Shown piece after piece: positions 7,791-15,813 of a stretch of 36,712 nucleotides of DNA. Source of the stretch: an uncultured Christensenella sp. (GTDB taxonomy: Bacteria; Bacillota; Clostridia; Christensenellales; Borkfalkiaceae); contig CAJTPJ010000011.1 of NCBI GenBank assembly GCA_910578145.1, positions 1 through 36,712 on the forward strand. Direction: 5' to 3'. Within the stretch, counting starts at the first letter, position 1, and the number at the start of each line of letters is the position of its first letter. Position numbers and translations under genes: made by a program. Below the pieces are notes generated by a model. It had not been told where the DNA came from. It searched no databases and was given only the letters and a program-made list of their open reading frames with translations.

Positions 7791-8645
7791 TTACCTTATA
7801 AAAACCTTTCCTTTGCAAGGTATATTGTTTTCTGCAAATATTATTTCACCAACGCCGTCGGCGGTAATTTTGCCGCTTTTAGGGTTTTTTACCGAAAGTA
7901 CGTTGCCTATTATATCGGCGTTTACGTCAGAATACTCGAAAGACAGGTCGCAGTTTTCCATACGGCAGTTAATGAGTCGCAAATTTTTGCAGTAACAAAG
8001 CGGTTGGGTGCCTGATATGGTGCAGTTAATAAGGGTAAGTCCGTCGGAATACCAGCCAAGATATTCGCCTTTTAAAAGCGTGTTTTTCACCGTTACGTTT
8101 TTTGAATGCCAAAACGCGTCTTTCGTTGTAAAGTCGCAGTCGTTTATTTTTACGTCTTTTGTATACTGAAAGGAGTATTTGCCCGTAAAATCAACGCCGT
8201 CGAGGACTAGGTTTTTGCTTTCAAACATAAAATATTCGCTTACGGCTTTAATGTCGTGTAGCTTTATATTTTTGCATCGCCAGCCGAATTCGGGCGATAC
8301 TATATTGCAGTTATTCAAAATTACGCTTTTACATTCGCGCAACGCCTTTATGCCGCTCAAGTTGCAACCGCTAATATTTCCGTTTTTGCAATACCAAAGC
8401 GCGGCGCGCGTTTTCTCGTCCATACCGCTGTTTATAAGGTCAAATTTCTCAACGTGCCAAAGCGGGTAGCGCAATGAAAAATTACAGTTTTCAACGCGTA
8501 TTTCTCGGCATTCTTTTAAAACCGATTCCCCGTCGGCAGGTCCCGCAAAAGTGCAATTATTTACGGCGGCGCGCATTAAACCGTAAAACGCGCGCTCGGC
8601 GTCGTACGTATCATTATCAATAAATATTTCGTAAGTATTTTTCAT
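7791..8645 (-). CDS. DUF3737-like beta-helix protein
   Basis: A 284-residue protein with the N-terminal pattern ERAFYGLMRAAVNNCTF then GPADGESVLKE, which I recognise as DUF3737-like; the function is unknown. From about residue 50 it consists of roughly 20-residue repeats with recurring WYCKN, WRCKN, WHSKN and CYCKN turns alternating with hydrophobic strands and NC steps, as in pentapeptide or right-handed beta-helix folds. No signal peptide or membrane segment. The start lacks a strong ribosome site. It has its own promoter, divergent from the MATE promoter, and its 3' end adjoins the DnaA-box cluster. Confidence 0.75.
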   Translation of the reverse strand: MKNTYEIFIDNDTYDAERAFYGLMRAAVNNCTFAGPADGESVLKECREIRVENCNFSLRYPLWHVEKFDLINSGMDEKTRAALWYCKNGNISGCNLSGIKALRECKSVILNNCNIVSPEFGWRCKNIKLHDIKAVSEYFMFESKNLVLDGVDFTGKYSFQYTKDVKINDCDFTTKDAFWHSKNVTVKNTLLKGEYLGWYSDGLTLINCTISGTQPLCYCKNLRLINCRMENCDLSFEYSDVNADIIGNVLSVKNPKSGKITADGVGEIIFAENNIPCKGKVFIR

Positions 8646-8686
8646 TTGTAAAACCGTTAACCCCTATATATGCTTAGGTTAAATAT

Positions 8687-8715
8687 ATTATAATACCTTT
8701 TAGCGGGTATTTCAA
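8687..8715 (-). promoter_or_regulatory. Sigma-A promoter of the DUF3737-like gene
   Basis: Minus strand TTGAAA (8710-8715), 17-bp spacer, TATAAT (8687-8692), about 40 bases upstream of the ATG. Confidence 0.7.
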
Positions 8716-8744
8716 GTTATTTAAATAAAAGGTTGGCAATTCTG

Positions 8745-8773
8745 TTGACTTATTAATTTACTATTCGTATAAT
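8745..8773 (+). promoter_or_regulatory. Strong sigma-A promoter of the MATE operon
   Basis: TTGACT (8745-8750), exactly 17 bp, perfect TATAAT (8768-8773). The predicted start near 8780 gives a leader of roughly 70 bases that contains a terminator hairpin. Confidence 0.8.
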
Positions 8774-8797
8774 ATATGTATATATTCGTTTCGTGTT

Positions 8798-8832
8798 CGT
8801 CTGCGACCCGTCAACCGCGGACGGTTTTTTTT
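8798..8832 (+). terminator. Leader terminator/attenuator upstream of the MATE gene
   Basis: CGTCTGCG (8798-8805) pairs with CGCGGACG (8816-8823), one T-G wobble, followed by G and eight Ts (8825-8832). It lies after the strong promoter and 16 bases before the MATE start codon. No plus-strand gene precedes it, so it must act on the MATE transcript itself, as an attenuator or riboregulated terminator. The sensed signal is unknown. Confidence 0.65.
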
Positions 8833-8848
8833 ACATTAAAGGAGTTTT

Positions 8849-10207
8849 ATGAGGATACAGTTATCCGAGCATTTTACCTATAAAAAACTGCTCGTGTTTG
8901 TTTTGCCTTCGATAGTGATGATGGTGTTCACCAGCGTATATTCCGTGGTGGACGGTCTTTTCGTTTCCAATTCCGTTGACGGCGAGGCGGGAATTACGGC
9001 TATTAACCTTATTTACCCGCTGTTTATGGTGTTCGGCTCGATAGGCTTTATGATTGGTGCGGGTGGCAGCGCGCTAGTTTCCAAAACGCTTGGCGAGGGC
9101 GATAAGGAGCTTGCGAACAAGTATTTTTCTATGCTCGTTTATATAACTATGGGTATAGGTATAGTTATTGCCGTTGCAGGTCAGTTCGTTGTCGAGCCCG
9201 TTGCAAGGCTTCTTGGCGCAACCGATGAAAAAATTTATAAACTGTGCGTTTTGTACGGCAGAATTTTACTTGCAACCCAGCCTTTTTTTATTTTACAGAA
9301 TATTTTCCAAAGTTTTTTCGTAACTGCGGAAAAGCCCCGTTTAGGTCTTATAACCACGGCTTCGGCGGGAATTTTAAATATAGTTTTAGACGCCGTTTTG
9401 GTTTCCGGTTGCGGGCTTGGGCTTTTGGGCGCGGCAATAGCTACCGGAGCAAGCCAAGTGTTCGGCGGACTGTTCCCCATAATATATTTTTCCGTTAAAA
9501 ACAGTTCGTTACTGCGCTTAACCAAAACAAAATTTTACGGCAAGGCGTTTATAAAATCTTGCACCAACGGCTCTTCCGAATTTTTTTCAAACGTGGCTTC
9601 GGCGGTTGTGGTTATGCTTTACAACTTTCAAATTCAGGCGATTTTGGGCGAAGAATTGGGTAAATCAGGCGTGGCGGCATACGGCGCTATTGGTTACATA
9701 GGAATGGTTTTCTTTGCAATTTTTATGGGTTACGCAGTAGGTAGCGCGCCGCTTATGGCTTATAACTACGGCGCGGGCAACAAGGCGGAAATGCGCAACC
9801 TGTTTAAAAAAAGCCTTATTATAATGGGTGTAGCGGGGCTTACTATGTTAGCCCTATCCGAAGCGCTTGCCGCACCCGTTATAGGAATGTTCGGTTACGA
9901 CGAGGCTTTGTTTAAAATGGCTTTACGCGGGTTTAGAATTTACGCGGCGGTGTTTGCTTTCGTTGGCTTTAACGTATACATATCGTCGCTGTTCACTGCG
10001 CTTAATAACGGGCTGGTTTCGGCTTTGGTTTCCTTTTTAAGGACGATAGTGTTTCAGGTAACCGCGGTAATGACGCTACCCTTGTTTATGGGGCTTGACG
10101 GGGTTTGGACGGCGGGAATAGTTTCGGATTTTCTCGCGCTAATCGTCGCGGTTGCGTTTGTAATTGCTCTGCACAAAAAATACGGGTATTACGGCAAGGA
10201 TAAATGA
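8849..10207 (+). CDS. MATE-family multidrug/cation exporter
   Basis: A 452-residue integral membrane protein with about 12 hydrophobic segments in two similar halves, as in MATE antiporters, which use Na+ or H+ to export cationic compounds. The N-terminal part has LPSIVMMVFTSVYSVVDGLF, typical of the DinF/MepA-like branch, and the second half has the related MAYNYGAGNKAEMRNLF. Length is normal. AAAGGAG lies six bases upstream of the ATG. It is the first gene of a three-gene run with only three bases before the next ORF. Expression is probably controlled by the leader terminator. The substrate cannot be read from the sequence. Confidence 0.9.
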   Translation: MRIQLSEHFTYKKLLVFVLPSIVMMVFTSVYSVVDGLFVSNSVDGEAGITAINLIYPLFMVFGSIGFMIGAGGSALVSKTLGEGDKELANKYFSMLVYITMGIGIVIAVAGQFVVEPVARLLGATDEKIYKLCVLYGRILLATQPFFILQNIFQSFFVTAEKPRLGLITTASAGILNIVLDAVLVSGCGLGLLGAAIATGASQVFGGLFPIIYFSVKNSSLLRLTKTKFYGKAFIKSCTNGSSEFFSNVASAVVVMLYNFQIQAILGEELGKSGVAAYGAIGYIGMVFFAIFMGYAVGSAPLMAYNYGAGNKAEMRNLFKKSLIIMGVAGLTMLALSEALAAPVIGMFGYDEALFKMALRGFRIYAAVFAFVGFNVYISSLFTALNNGLVSALVSFLRTIVFQVTAVMTLPLFMGLDGVWTAGIVSDFLALIVAVAFVIALHKKYGYYGKDK

Positions 10208-10210
10208 TAT

Positions 10211-10735
10211 ATGCACCCTGATTACGATAAACTTTACTTAACGGTTAAAGCCGACAGGCTGGACGAGCTCACCTCGTATTACGGTCGGCTGGGCTGGGAG
10301 CGCGTGGAAGTAAAAGAACACAAAATTTATTTGGACGAGCTAAATCTCACTTTTCGCCGCCCGCATTTCGTCGAACATAAGGACGAGCTTCAGCTTATGC
10401 AGGTTTATCTTGACGAGGCGTTAAACGGGCTTGCTAAAATGCGCGCGCGCCCGTGCCCGTATTCCACGGCTTTCTGCGTTATCTTTTCGTTATTAAGCGT
10501 TGCTGCGATAATTACGGGTTTGTGCCTCGCGTTGGTGCGCGGCGGAAATTGGTTTTACGGCGGGCTGTGTATTTCGGCTTGCGGCGGCGCGCTTGCGTTG
10601 GCTACTTTAATTACTTCGCTAATTGCGTTCCGCAGGGAAAAGCGTGCGGAGCTTGAATATGCGGAAAAACTGCGAGAAACGATAAAAAACGTTTTGCAAG
10701 CCGCGGATGCGTTCGGGGGTGATGAAAGTGACTGA
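10211..10735 (+). CDS. Hypothetical two-helix membrane protein
   Basis: I do not recognise this 174-residue protein. A charged N-terminal domain (about 1-80) precedes two adjacent transmembrane helices (about 85-107 and 112-137) and a charged helical tail ending GGDESD. It starts three bases after the MATE stop, with AAGGA ten bases upstream, and its stop overlaps the start of the cardiolipin synthase-like gene, so it belongs to that operon. The layout suggests a membrane protein with cytosolic N- and C-termini; a role in envelope function is only context. Confidence 0.7.
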   Translation: MHPDYDKLYLTVKADRLDELTSYYGRLGWERVEVKEHKIYLDELNLTFRRPHFVEHKDELQLMQVYLDEALNGLAKMRARPCPYSTAFCVIFSLLSVAAIITGLCLALVRGGNWFYGGLCISACGGALALATLITSLIAFRREKRAELEYAEKLRETIKNVLQAADAFGGDESD

Positions 10736-12299
10736 TAAAATCTCCAAAAGAACGCGCGGTTCGCGTTCGCCCGACGCGCGCGTAGTTAAAGTACGCACCG
10801 AGGGTAAACGCTTCGGCATTGTCAAAACGCTTGCCGCGGGGCTGATTATATTGGGGCAGCTTGCGCTGTTGCTACTCGTATATCTAGGGTTATTAAACTC
10901 TTTTAAATGGTATATGGTTGTTGCCGCGCTTTTGTCGTTTTTGTGTTGCCTGCACGTAATTTCCGGCATAAAAACGGGGCAGTCGCGCGCGGTATGGGTA
11001 TTGTTTTTAATGGTTTTTTCTTCGTTCGGGTATATTTTTTATATACTTTCCAGCGAGGACGTGTTTTTTTACCACTCTAAACGCAGGTATAAAAAAATTT
11101 TTGCACGTACGGCGGAATTCAACGGCGACAACGTTGCGGCGAAAAACCTTGCGCCCGCCGTGCAAAAGGACGCGGAATTTTTGTGGCGTACGGGCAATTT
11201 CAAAGTTTACGAAAATTCGCGCCTTAAATATTACTCTTCGGGCACGCAAATGTTCGACGCGGTTATTTCCGCGCTGGAAAATGCGGAAAAATTTATTTTT
11301 ATTGAATTTTTTATTATTTCCGACGGCGTGCTGTTAAACAGTATAACGGAAATTCTTTGCCGTAAAGTAAAGGCAGGAGTTGAAGTAAGAATTATATGCG
11401 ACGGGCTTGGCAGTCACCGCACTTTGTCGTTTAAAACGCGTAAAAAGTTGCGCAAAGCCGGTGTTAAACTGTTGTTTTTCAACAGAATTATGCCGCATTT
11501 CACTTTTGCACTAAACCTGCGCGACCACAGGAAAATTATAGTAGTGGACGGTAAGGTCGCGTTTAGCGGCGGCTGTAACCTTGCGGACGAGTACGTAAAC
11601 GCAAAGCGTATGCACGGATATTGGAAAGACGCGGGTATTAAAACCGAGGGCGACGCCGTGGACGGGATTACCCTTTTATTTTTGCGGCAGTGGGAATTTC
11701 TTGCAAGAAAGCAGGAGGATTACTCGCATTATTTCGGGTTTTACGATAAATTTGAAAAGAGCGGGGCGGTAGTACCGTACGCCGACGGCAAGGACTATAA
11801 GGCGAGCATAGGCAAAGGCGTTTACGACAATATTATTTCGGGCGCGCGCGAAAGGCTGTATATTATGACGCCCTATTTCGTGCCCGACGAAACCACTTTT
11901 AATATGATGTATTCGCAGGCGCTTTCGGGCGTGGACGTTAGGTTGGTGCTTTGCGGCGTGCCGGATAAGGCGTACGTTTATTTGGTTACGCTGGACAACG
12001 CGCAAAGGCTTGTAAAAAGCGGCGTAAAAGTGTATATAATGCGCCACGCGTTCGTGCATAGTAAAGTTATGTTAAGCGAAAATTGCGCCGCCGTAAGCTC
12101 GGTTAATATCGATTTGCGCAGTTATTTCAACCAATTTGAAAACGGGGTTTATACCGACGACGAGGGAGTTAAAAAAGATATATTAAGCGATTTTGAAAAT
12201 ACTTTCAATGCTTGTGATTTGCTGGAAGAGTCAAAGCGCAAAAATCCTTTTAAACGGTTCGTTTCGGGATTGTTGCGGCTGTTTGCGCCGCTTATGTAA
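10728..12299 (+). CDS. cls: Cardiolipin synthase-like phospholipase D protein
   Basis: Two PLD domains behind about three N-terminal transmembrane helices (residues 25-105), as in cardiolipin synthases, which condense two phosphatidylglycerols into cardiolipin at the membrane. The first HKD motif is DHRKIIVVDG (H267, K269, D274). The second is HSKVMLSE (H444, K446), with Glu at position 451 where HxKxxxxD has Asp. I place the start at GTG 10728: GGGGGTGAT at 10715-10723 matches the anti-Shine-Dalgarno with one mismatch and gives eight-base spacing. ATG codons at 10707 and 10722 are alternatives. It overlaps the preceding gene by eight bases. The protein is 523 residues from this start; a related PLD transferase is possible. 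Confidence 0.86.
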   Translation: MTDKISKRTRGSRSPDARVVKVRTEGKRFGIVKTLAAGLIILGQLALLLLVYLGLLNSFKWYMVVAALLSFLCCLHVISGIKTGQSRAVWVLFLMVFSSFGYIFYILSSEDVFFYHSKRRYKKIFARTAEFNGDNVAAKNLAPAVQKDAEFLWRTGNFKVYENSRLKYYSSGTQMFDAVISALENAEKFIFIEFFIISDGVLLNSITEILCRKVKAGVEVRIICDGLGSHRTLSFKTRKKLRKAGVKLLFFNRIMPHFTFALNLRDHRKIIVVDGKVAFSGGCNLADEYVNAKRMHGYWKDAGIKTEGDAVDGITLLFLRQWEFLARKQEDYSHYFGFYDKFEKSGAVVPYADGKDYKASIGKGVYDNIISGARERLYIMTPYFVPDETTFNMMYSQALSGVDVRLVLCGVPDKAYVYLVTLDNAQRLVKSGVKVYIMRHAFVHSKVMLSENCAAVSSVNIDLRSYFNQFENGVYTDDEGVKKDILSDFENTFNACDLLEESKRKNPFKRFVSGLLRLFAPLM

Positions 12300-12303
12300 A
12301 ATT

Positions 12304-12341
12304 AAACAACCCGCCACGAAAGCGTACTTCCCGTAGAGAAT
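12304..12341. repeat. Left inverted-repeat copy flanking the GNAT gene
   Basis: AAACAACCCGCCAC (12304-12317) is the exact reverse complement of 13035-13048. The next 24 bases match the other copy at about 17 positions, including a TTCCC...GAAT core. Confidence 0.6.
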
Positions 12342-12379
12342 ATAAAAAGCGAAGAATTTAAAAATTCTTCGCTTTTTAT
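12342..12379. terminator. Bidirectional terminator between cls and GNAT genes
   Basis: A perfect 18-bp inverted repeat (12342-12359 and 12362-12379) with A/T tracts on both outer ends, serving the convergent cardiolipin synthase-like and acetyltransferase genes. Confidence 0.85.
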
Positions 12380-12410
12380 AATTGATGATAAATTGAAATT
12401 TATTTTTCTA

Positions 12411-12878
12411 TTATATAAATTTTTCAAGGTCGAAATGCCCGTCGGCGTAAATCAGTTGTCCGTCCTTATGTTCATAACCTAATTTACGATAAAACGGAAT
12501 CGCCGACATTGCGGAGTGAATTTCAATTCTATTCGCTCTCTTTGCGAATTCGTCGTTTTCCAAAAATTCGATAATCTTTCTGCCGACACCTTTTCTCTGA
12601 TATTCGGGTGCGACGAAAATAGTATGTATCCAACTCTCGGTTACGCTGTCCCAATATGCGGCTATACCGCCACAGCCAATAATTTTGCCGTTATCTTTGA
12701 TAACGTAAAAATGTCCGTATTCCGCGCGTTGTTTAATATGCTCATAATTCGTTTCTTCAAAAACAGCATCAAAAGAAGATTGCGGATAGAATTTGGCAAA
12801 ATCGGAATACTGACACGCACGAACAACCATATCGCAGACTTCTTGTATTTCGCTCTCTTTAATTAGCTCAATAATCAC
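12411..12878 (-). CDS. GNAT-family N-acetyltransferase
   Basis: A 155-residue single-domain GNAT. Acetyl-CoA-binding motif A is IFVAPEYQRKGVGRKIIEFL (about residues 90-109), with the Q/RxxGxG pyrophosphate loop. Motif B follows as IPFYRKLGYEHK, ending in the usual FYxxxGY. The substrate is unknown; family members acetylate amines of small molecules, peptides or proteins. Start codon is GTG at 12876-12878, with AGAGG about seven bases upstream. It stands alone between two inverted-repeat copies, which may mark it as an inserted cassette. Confidence 0.85.
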   Translation of the reverse strand: MIIELIKESEIQEVCDMVVRACQYSDFAKFYPQSSFDAVFEETNYEHIKQRAEYGHFYVIKDNGKIIGCGGIAAYWDSVTESWIHTIFVAPEYQRKGVGRKIIEFLENDEFAKRANRIEIHSAMSAIPFYRKLGYEHKDGQLIYADGHFDLEKFI

Positions 12879-13089
12879 TTTAATACCTCTAAATTATTGT
12901 TTAGCACTCTATTATTATACAACAACCCCATCAAAAGGTAAAGTAGAAACGCACTATACCTTGCTTGCAAGGTATAGTGCGCTATACTTACATTCTGTTC
13001 CTGTGGTAAAATTCCCTATGGGAACTACGGTAAAGTGGCGGGTTGTTTTTTATCGTTAGATTTATGCTTTGCGGGCAGTTTCGGTTGCT
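12879..13089. other. Structured intergenic region with multiple hairpins
   Basis: No gene seen. A perfect 15-bp hairpin with a two-base loop occupies 12950-12981. A TTCCC/GGGAA hairpin lies at 13012-13024. AACAACCC near 12921 can pair with GGGTTGTT (13040-13047), enclosing both in a three-way junction that ends in a T-run on the plus strand (13045-13050). It could be a plus-strand small RNA with its terminator or a palindromic repeat element; neither is proven. The minus-strand GNAT promoter (TATAAT near 12914) must also lie here. Confidence 0.45.
13011..13048. repeat. Right inverted-repeat copy flanking the GNAT gene
   Basis: GTGGCGGGTTGTTT (13035-13048) is the exact reverse complement of 12304-12317. 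The inner part, 13011-13034, is imperfectly complementary to 12318-12341. Confidence 0.6.
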
Positions 13090-13950
13090 TTACAAAACTT
13101 TTGATAAAAAGTCTTTTAACCTGTCGTTTTGCGGCGCGCTAAATATATTTTCGGGCGAACCCTGCTCCGTAATTTTTCCGCCGTCCATAAACATTACGCG
13201 GGTGGCAACTTCGCGGGCAAATCCCATTTCGTGGGTGACTATAACCATAGTCATTCCCTCGTCTGCAAGTTCTTTTATAAGCGAAAGCACTTCGCCCACC
13301 ATTTCGGGGTCTAACGCGGAAGTCGGCTCGTCAAACAGCATAACTTTAGGGTTCATTGCAAGCGCGCGGATAATTGCAATTCGTTGCCTTTGCCCGCCGG
13401 ACAGGGTGGAGGGGTAAACGTTTGCCTTGTCCTCAAGCCCGATGCGTTTTAAAAGCCGCATAGCGTTTTGCTCCGCCCCGCTTACAATCTCTTTTTTGGT
13501 AAGCCCCGTTTTTTTCCTTTCTTTCATAGCTGTATGCACGGGCGCAAAAGTAACGTTTTTTAGCACCGTCATATTGTTGAAAAGATTAAATTGCTGAAAT
13601 ACCATACCCATACGCCGGCGCTGGATATTTATGTCCACGTTAAGGTCGCAAAGGTTGTTGCCCTCGAAAAAAACGTAGCCGTCGGTAGGGTCTTCAAGCA
13701 TATTCAAACAGCGCAGAAAAGTACTTTTTCCACTGCCCGAAGGTCCGATAACGGCAATTTTTTCGCCGCCGTAAATTTTTTCCGAAATATCGTTTAAAAC
13801 TTTTAGCTCGCCGTATTTCTTGGAAAGGTGTTGCACTTCGATAAGCGCCTGTGGGTCAAATGGTTCTACGGGGGTGTTTTTGTTGGTGAGATATCTGGGT
13901 TTTTTGAGTTTTAACGATTTATCACTGAAAACCGCATTATCTTTTTTCAC
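13090..13950 (-). CDS. Polar amino-acid ABC transporter ATPase
   Basis: A 286-residue GlnQ/HisP-type ATPase that powers uptake by the adjoining permease. Walker A is GPSGSGKST (about 73-81), Q-loop FQQFNLF, signature LSGGQRQR, Walker B VMLFDEPTSALD and H-loop VTHEMG. About 35 extra N-terminal residues precede the conserved LIEVQHLSKKYG, and a short basic insertion (ERKKTGLTKKE) lies before the signature; both make it longer than the usual 240-250 residues. An internal start could remove the extension, but none was obviously better. It overlaps the permease gene by 14 bases, so they are translationally coupled. Confidence 0.92.
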   Translation of the reverse strand: MKKDNAVFSDKSLKLKKPRYLTNKNTPVEPFDPQALIEVQHLSKKYGELKVLNDISEKIYGGEKIAVIGPSGSGKSTFLRCLNMLEDPTDGYVFFEGNNLCDLNVDINIQRRRMGMVFQQFNLFNNMTVLKNVTFAPVHTAMKERKKTGLTKKEIVSGAEQNAMRLLKRIGLEDKANVYPSTLSGGQRQRIAIIRALAMNPKVMLFDEPTSALDPEMVGEVLSLIKELADEGMTMVIVTHEMGFAREVATRVMFMDGGKITEQGSPENIFSAPQNDRLKDFLSKVL

Positions 13951-14647
13951 TTTTTCTTAGCCTCCGTTCTATAAGTTTTATCCCCAAAGTAAGCAGATAA
14001 ACTATAATAAGATAAAACGCCGCCACTACCAGCATAGGCGCAAAGTACGTTGCAAGGTTTTGCCCAGAGCCTATTATTTTTGCCACGGCGGTAAGGTCTA
14101 TCATACCAATCATACTAACTATCGAAGTTTCTTTTATAAGCGCGATAAGCTCGTTACCTATGGCGGGAATAACGTTTTTCATACCCTGCGGCACTACTAT
14201 GCGCATTAGGGTATAGCCCGTGCCCACGCCCAAAGCGCGGCTTGCTTCCGTCTGTCCCTTGTCCACAGACATAATCCCCGCGCGAATATTTTCGGAAACG
14301 TAAGCCCCGCTGTTTATGCCAAACGCCAAAATAGCGGTAATTTCAAGCGGAAAACCGCGTATTGCAAATATTACGAACGCCATTATAAACAGTTGCAAAG
14401 CCATAGGCGTTCCGCGTATTACCGTAGTATAAATATTGCATAAAATTTTGGGCGCAACCCAAAGTCTGCTTTTTGGCTGCAACTTTACAAGCGCCACCAG
14501 CGTGCCTAAGATAAGCCCCACAACCGCCGCGCCCAAGGAAATAATAAGGGTGGTTAAAAGCCCTTGCCCTATCATTTTCATATACGATAAATTTGAAAAT
14601 ATTTCGCCAACGTTTCCAAAGAAACCGGCCGCTAAATTACTAGTCAT
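13937..14647 (-). CDS. Polar amino-acid ABC transporter permease
   Basis: A 236-residue inner-membrane permease of the HisM/GlnP type with about five transmembrane helices. The EAA loop that docks the ATPase is visible as EASRALGVGTGYTLMRIVVP. GTPMALQLF and INSGAYVSENIRAGI are hallmarks of this group. Only one permease is encoded, so a homodimer is likely. It is the middle gene of the minus-strand operon, separated from the binding-protein gene by a hairpin that may lower its expression. Confidence 0.93.
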   Translation of the reverse strand: MTSNLAAGFFGNVGEIFSNLSYMKMIGQGLLTTLIISLGAAVVGLILGTLVALVKLQPKSRLWVAPKILCNIYTTVIRGTPMALQLFIMAFVIFAIRGFPLEITAILAFGINSGAYVSENIRAGIMSVDKGQTEASRALGVGTGYTLMRIVVPQGMKNVIPAIGNELIALIKETSIVSMIGMIDLTAVAKIIGSGQNLATYFAPMLVVAAFYLIIVYLLTLGIKLIERRLRKSEKR

Positions 14648-14657
14648 ACCGTCACCG

Positions 14658-14688
14658 TAAAACGGGAACCGCGTTTACGCAGTTCCCG
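14658..14688 (-). terminator. Intercistronic hairpin, partial terminator
   Basis: Minus strand: an 11-bp stem with one mismatch (14678-14688 with 14663-14673), a TAAA loop and TTTT. It lies between the binding-protein and permease genes and is probably leaky, giving more binding protein than permease, as is common in such operons. Confidence 0.5.
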
Positions 14689-14701
14689 CCGTAACCGTTT
14701 T

Positions 14702-15544
14702 TTAAAAGCCCAAATGCTGGGTTACTAATTTGTTTACGCCTTCTTCGCCAAGCTCGTCAAGCACTTCGTTAATAGCGTTAAGAAGTTCCGCGTTGCCTTT
14801 GGTAACGCAAATTGCGTATTGCTCTTCGGTGGGATAGTCCTTTTCGTGTTCTGCGTCCGCAGGGTAGTAAACGGCGTAACATTTATAACCCTGATTGTTT
14901 TTAACTATGTATTCGGCGGGCAGTTTGTCTACCACGGTAACGTCAACCTGTTTTGCCTTTATCGCGTCAACGGCAAGTTGGGCGTTATCGTAGCCCTTTC
15001 CCTCGGTACCTTGGGCGTTTTGCAGTTGCCCCGTATACCCGTCCTCGCCTTGTATTTCAAGGTTTACGTAAATATCTCCCGTGGTGTCGCGCTGATAGCC
15101 TATTTTTTTGCCGGCAAGCTCGCCCCATAAAATATAGCTAACGTCGCCGTCGGTATAGGTTTCAACCGCCGCGTTTTCGGGAAGGATAGCGTACTGTACC
15201 GAAGTGAAGTAGGGGTTGGAAAAATCCACTTTTTCCTTGCGCTCGTCGGTTACGGTAATTCCCGCCGCGCCGCAGTCGTACTTTTTGCCCGATTGCACGT
15301 TGTCTATAATAACGTCAAAGTCAGTGTTTTCAAAAACTACTTTTTTACCCAGCTTTTCGCCAACTTTATTCATAATATCCACGTCCACGCCCTTAATATT
15401 TAGGTTTGAATCATAGTACTCAAACGGCGCGAAATACGCGTTGGTGTCAACGTAAATGACGTTTGAATTGCCGCACGCGGTCATCGTAAGCGCAGAAGTT
15501 GCGGCAATAACGCCCGCCGCCAGCGTAATTAACTGTTTTTTCAT
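14702..15544 (-). CDS. Amino-acid-binding lipoprotein of the ABC importer
   Basis: A 280-residue extracellular solute-binding protein of family 3. The N-terminus is a lipoprotein signal with lipobox LTMTAC, cysteine 24, so the mature protein is lipid-anchored outside the membrane. The fold motifs are clear: FAPFEYYDSNLNIKGVDVDI (ligand lobe entry), GKKYDCGAAGITVTDERKEKVDFS and a second lobe. A polar amino acid is the expected ligand; which one is not readable. First gene of its operon, with ribosome site AGAGG and a sigma-A promoter. Confidence 0.93.
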   Translation of the reverse strand: MKKQLITLAAGVIAATSALTMTACGNSNVIYVDTNAYFAPFEYYDSNLNIKGVDVDIMNKVGEKLGKKVVFENTDFDVIIDNVQSGKKYDCGAAGITVTDERKEKVDFSNPYFTSVQYAILPENAAVETYTDGDVSYILWGELAGKKIGYQRDTTGDIYVNLEIQGEDGYTGQLQNAQGTEGKGYDNAQLAVDAIKAKQVDVTVVDKLPAEYIVKNNQGYKCYAVYYPADAEHEKDYPTEEQYAICVTKGNAELLNAINEVLDELGEEGVNKLVTQHLGF

Positions 15545-15574
15545 AATAAATACCTCTTTTTCGGTTATGGCACC

Positions 15575-15603
15575 ACTATAACACTACGAATGAAATAATG
15601 CAA
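15575..15603 (-). promoter_or_regulatory. Promoter of amino-acid ABC operon
   Basis: Minus strand TTGCAT (15598-15603), 17-bp spacer, TATAGT (15575-15580). The leader is too short for a riboswitch or T-box. Confidence 0.65.
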
Positions 15604-15738
15604 GCATTTTGGGGTATAAAATTTTTAATTATTCAAAAATTTGTATAAATTTTCATTATGAAACAAATAAAAAGCGTATGAAAATTTTGGCGGTTTGGTA
15701 ATAATTTTGTAAATTGGCGTTCAATTTTTGCTAAGGGC

Positions 15739-15767
15739 TTGCAAAATTTACCAACGAGATGTATAAT
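15739..15767 (+). promoter_or_regulatory. Promoter of the V-type ATPase operon
   Basis: TTGCAA (15739-15744), 17-bp spacer, perfect TATAAT (15762-15767), giving a leader of about 40 bases. The remaining AT-rich DNA from 15604 to 15738 shows nothing recognisable. Confidence 0.65.
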
Positions 15768-15813
15768 AAGGACATACTAAAATTATAACCGAAAATTCGG
15801 GGTGCGCGTTTGT

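Noticed and set aside
7603..7995. Plus-strand open frame of 130 codons across the DnaA boxes
   Set aside because: It lies over the DnaA boxes and antisense to the DUF3737-like gene, has no ribosome site and no family resemblance.
8798..8832. Possible guanidine-III riboswitch before the MATE gene (contains ACCCGUCA)
   Set aside because: The 5' strand needed for the pseudoknot and the conserved downstream segment are missing; only the terminator stem is supported.
12901..12909. TTAGCACTC, identical to one half of the CIRCE heat-shock operator
   Set aside because: No inverted GAGTGCTAA follows at nine bases and the gene is an acetyltransferase, so it is a chance match.
15604..15738. AT-rich stretch before the V-type ATPase promoter considered as a riboswitch or second origin
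   Set aside because: No conserved structure, no DnaA boxes, and it lies upstream of the predicted transcription start.
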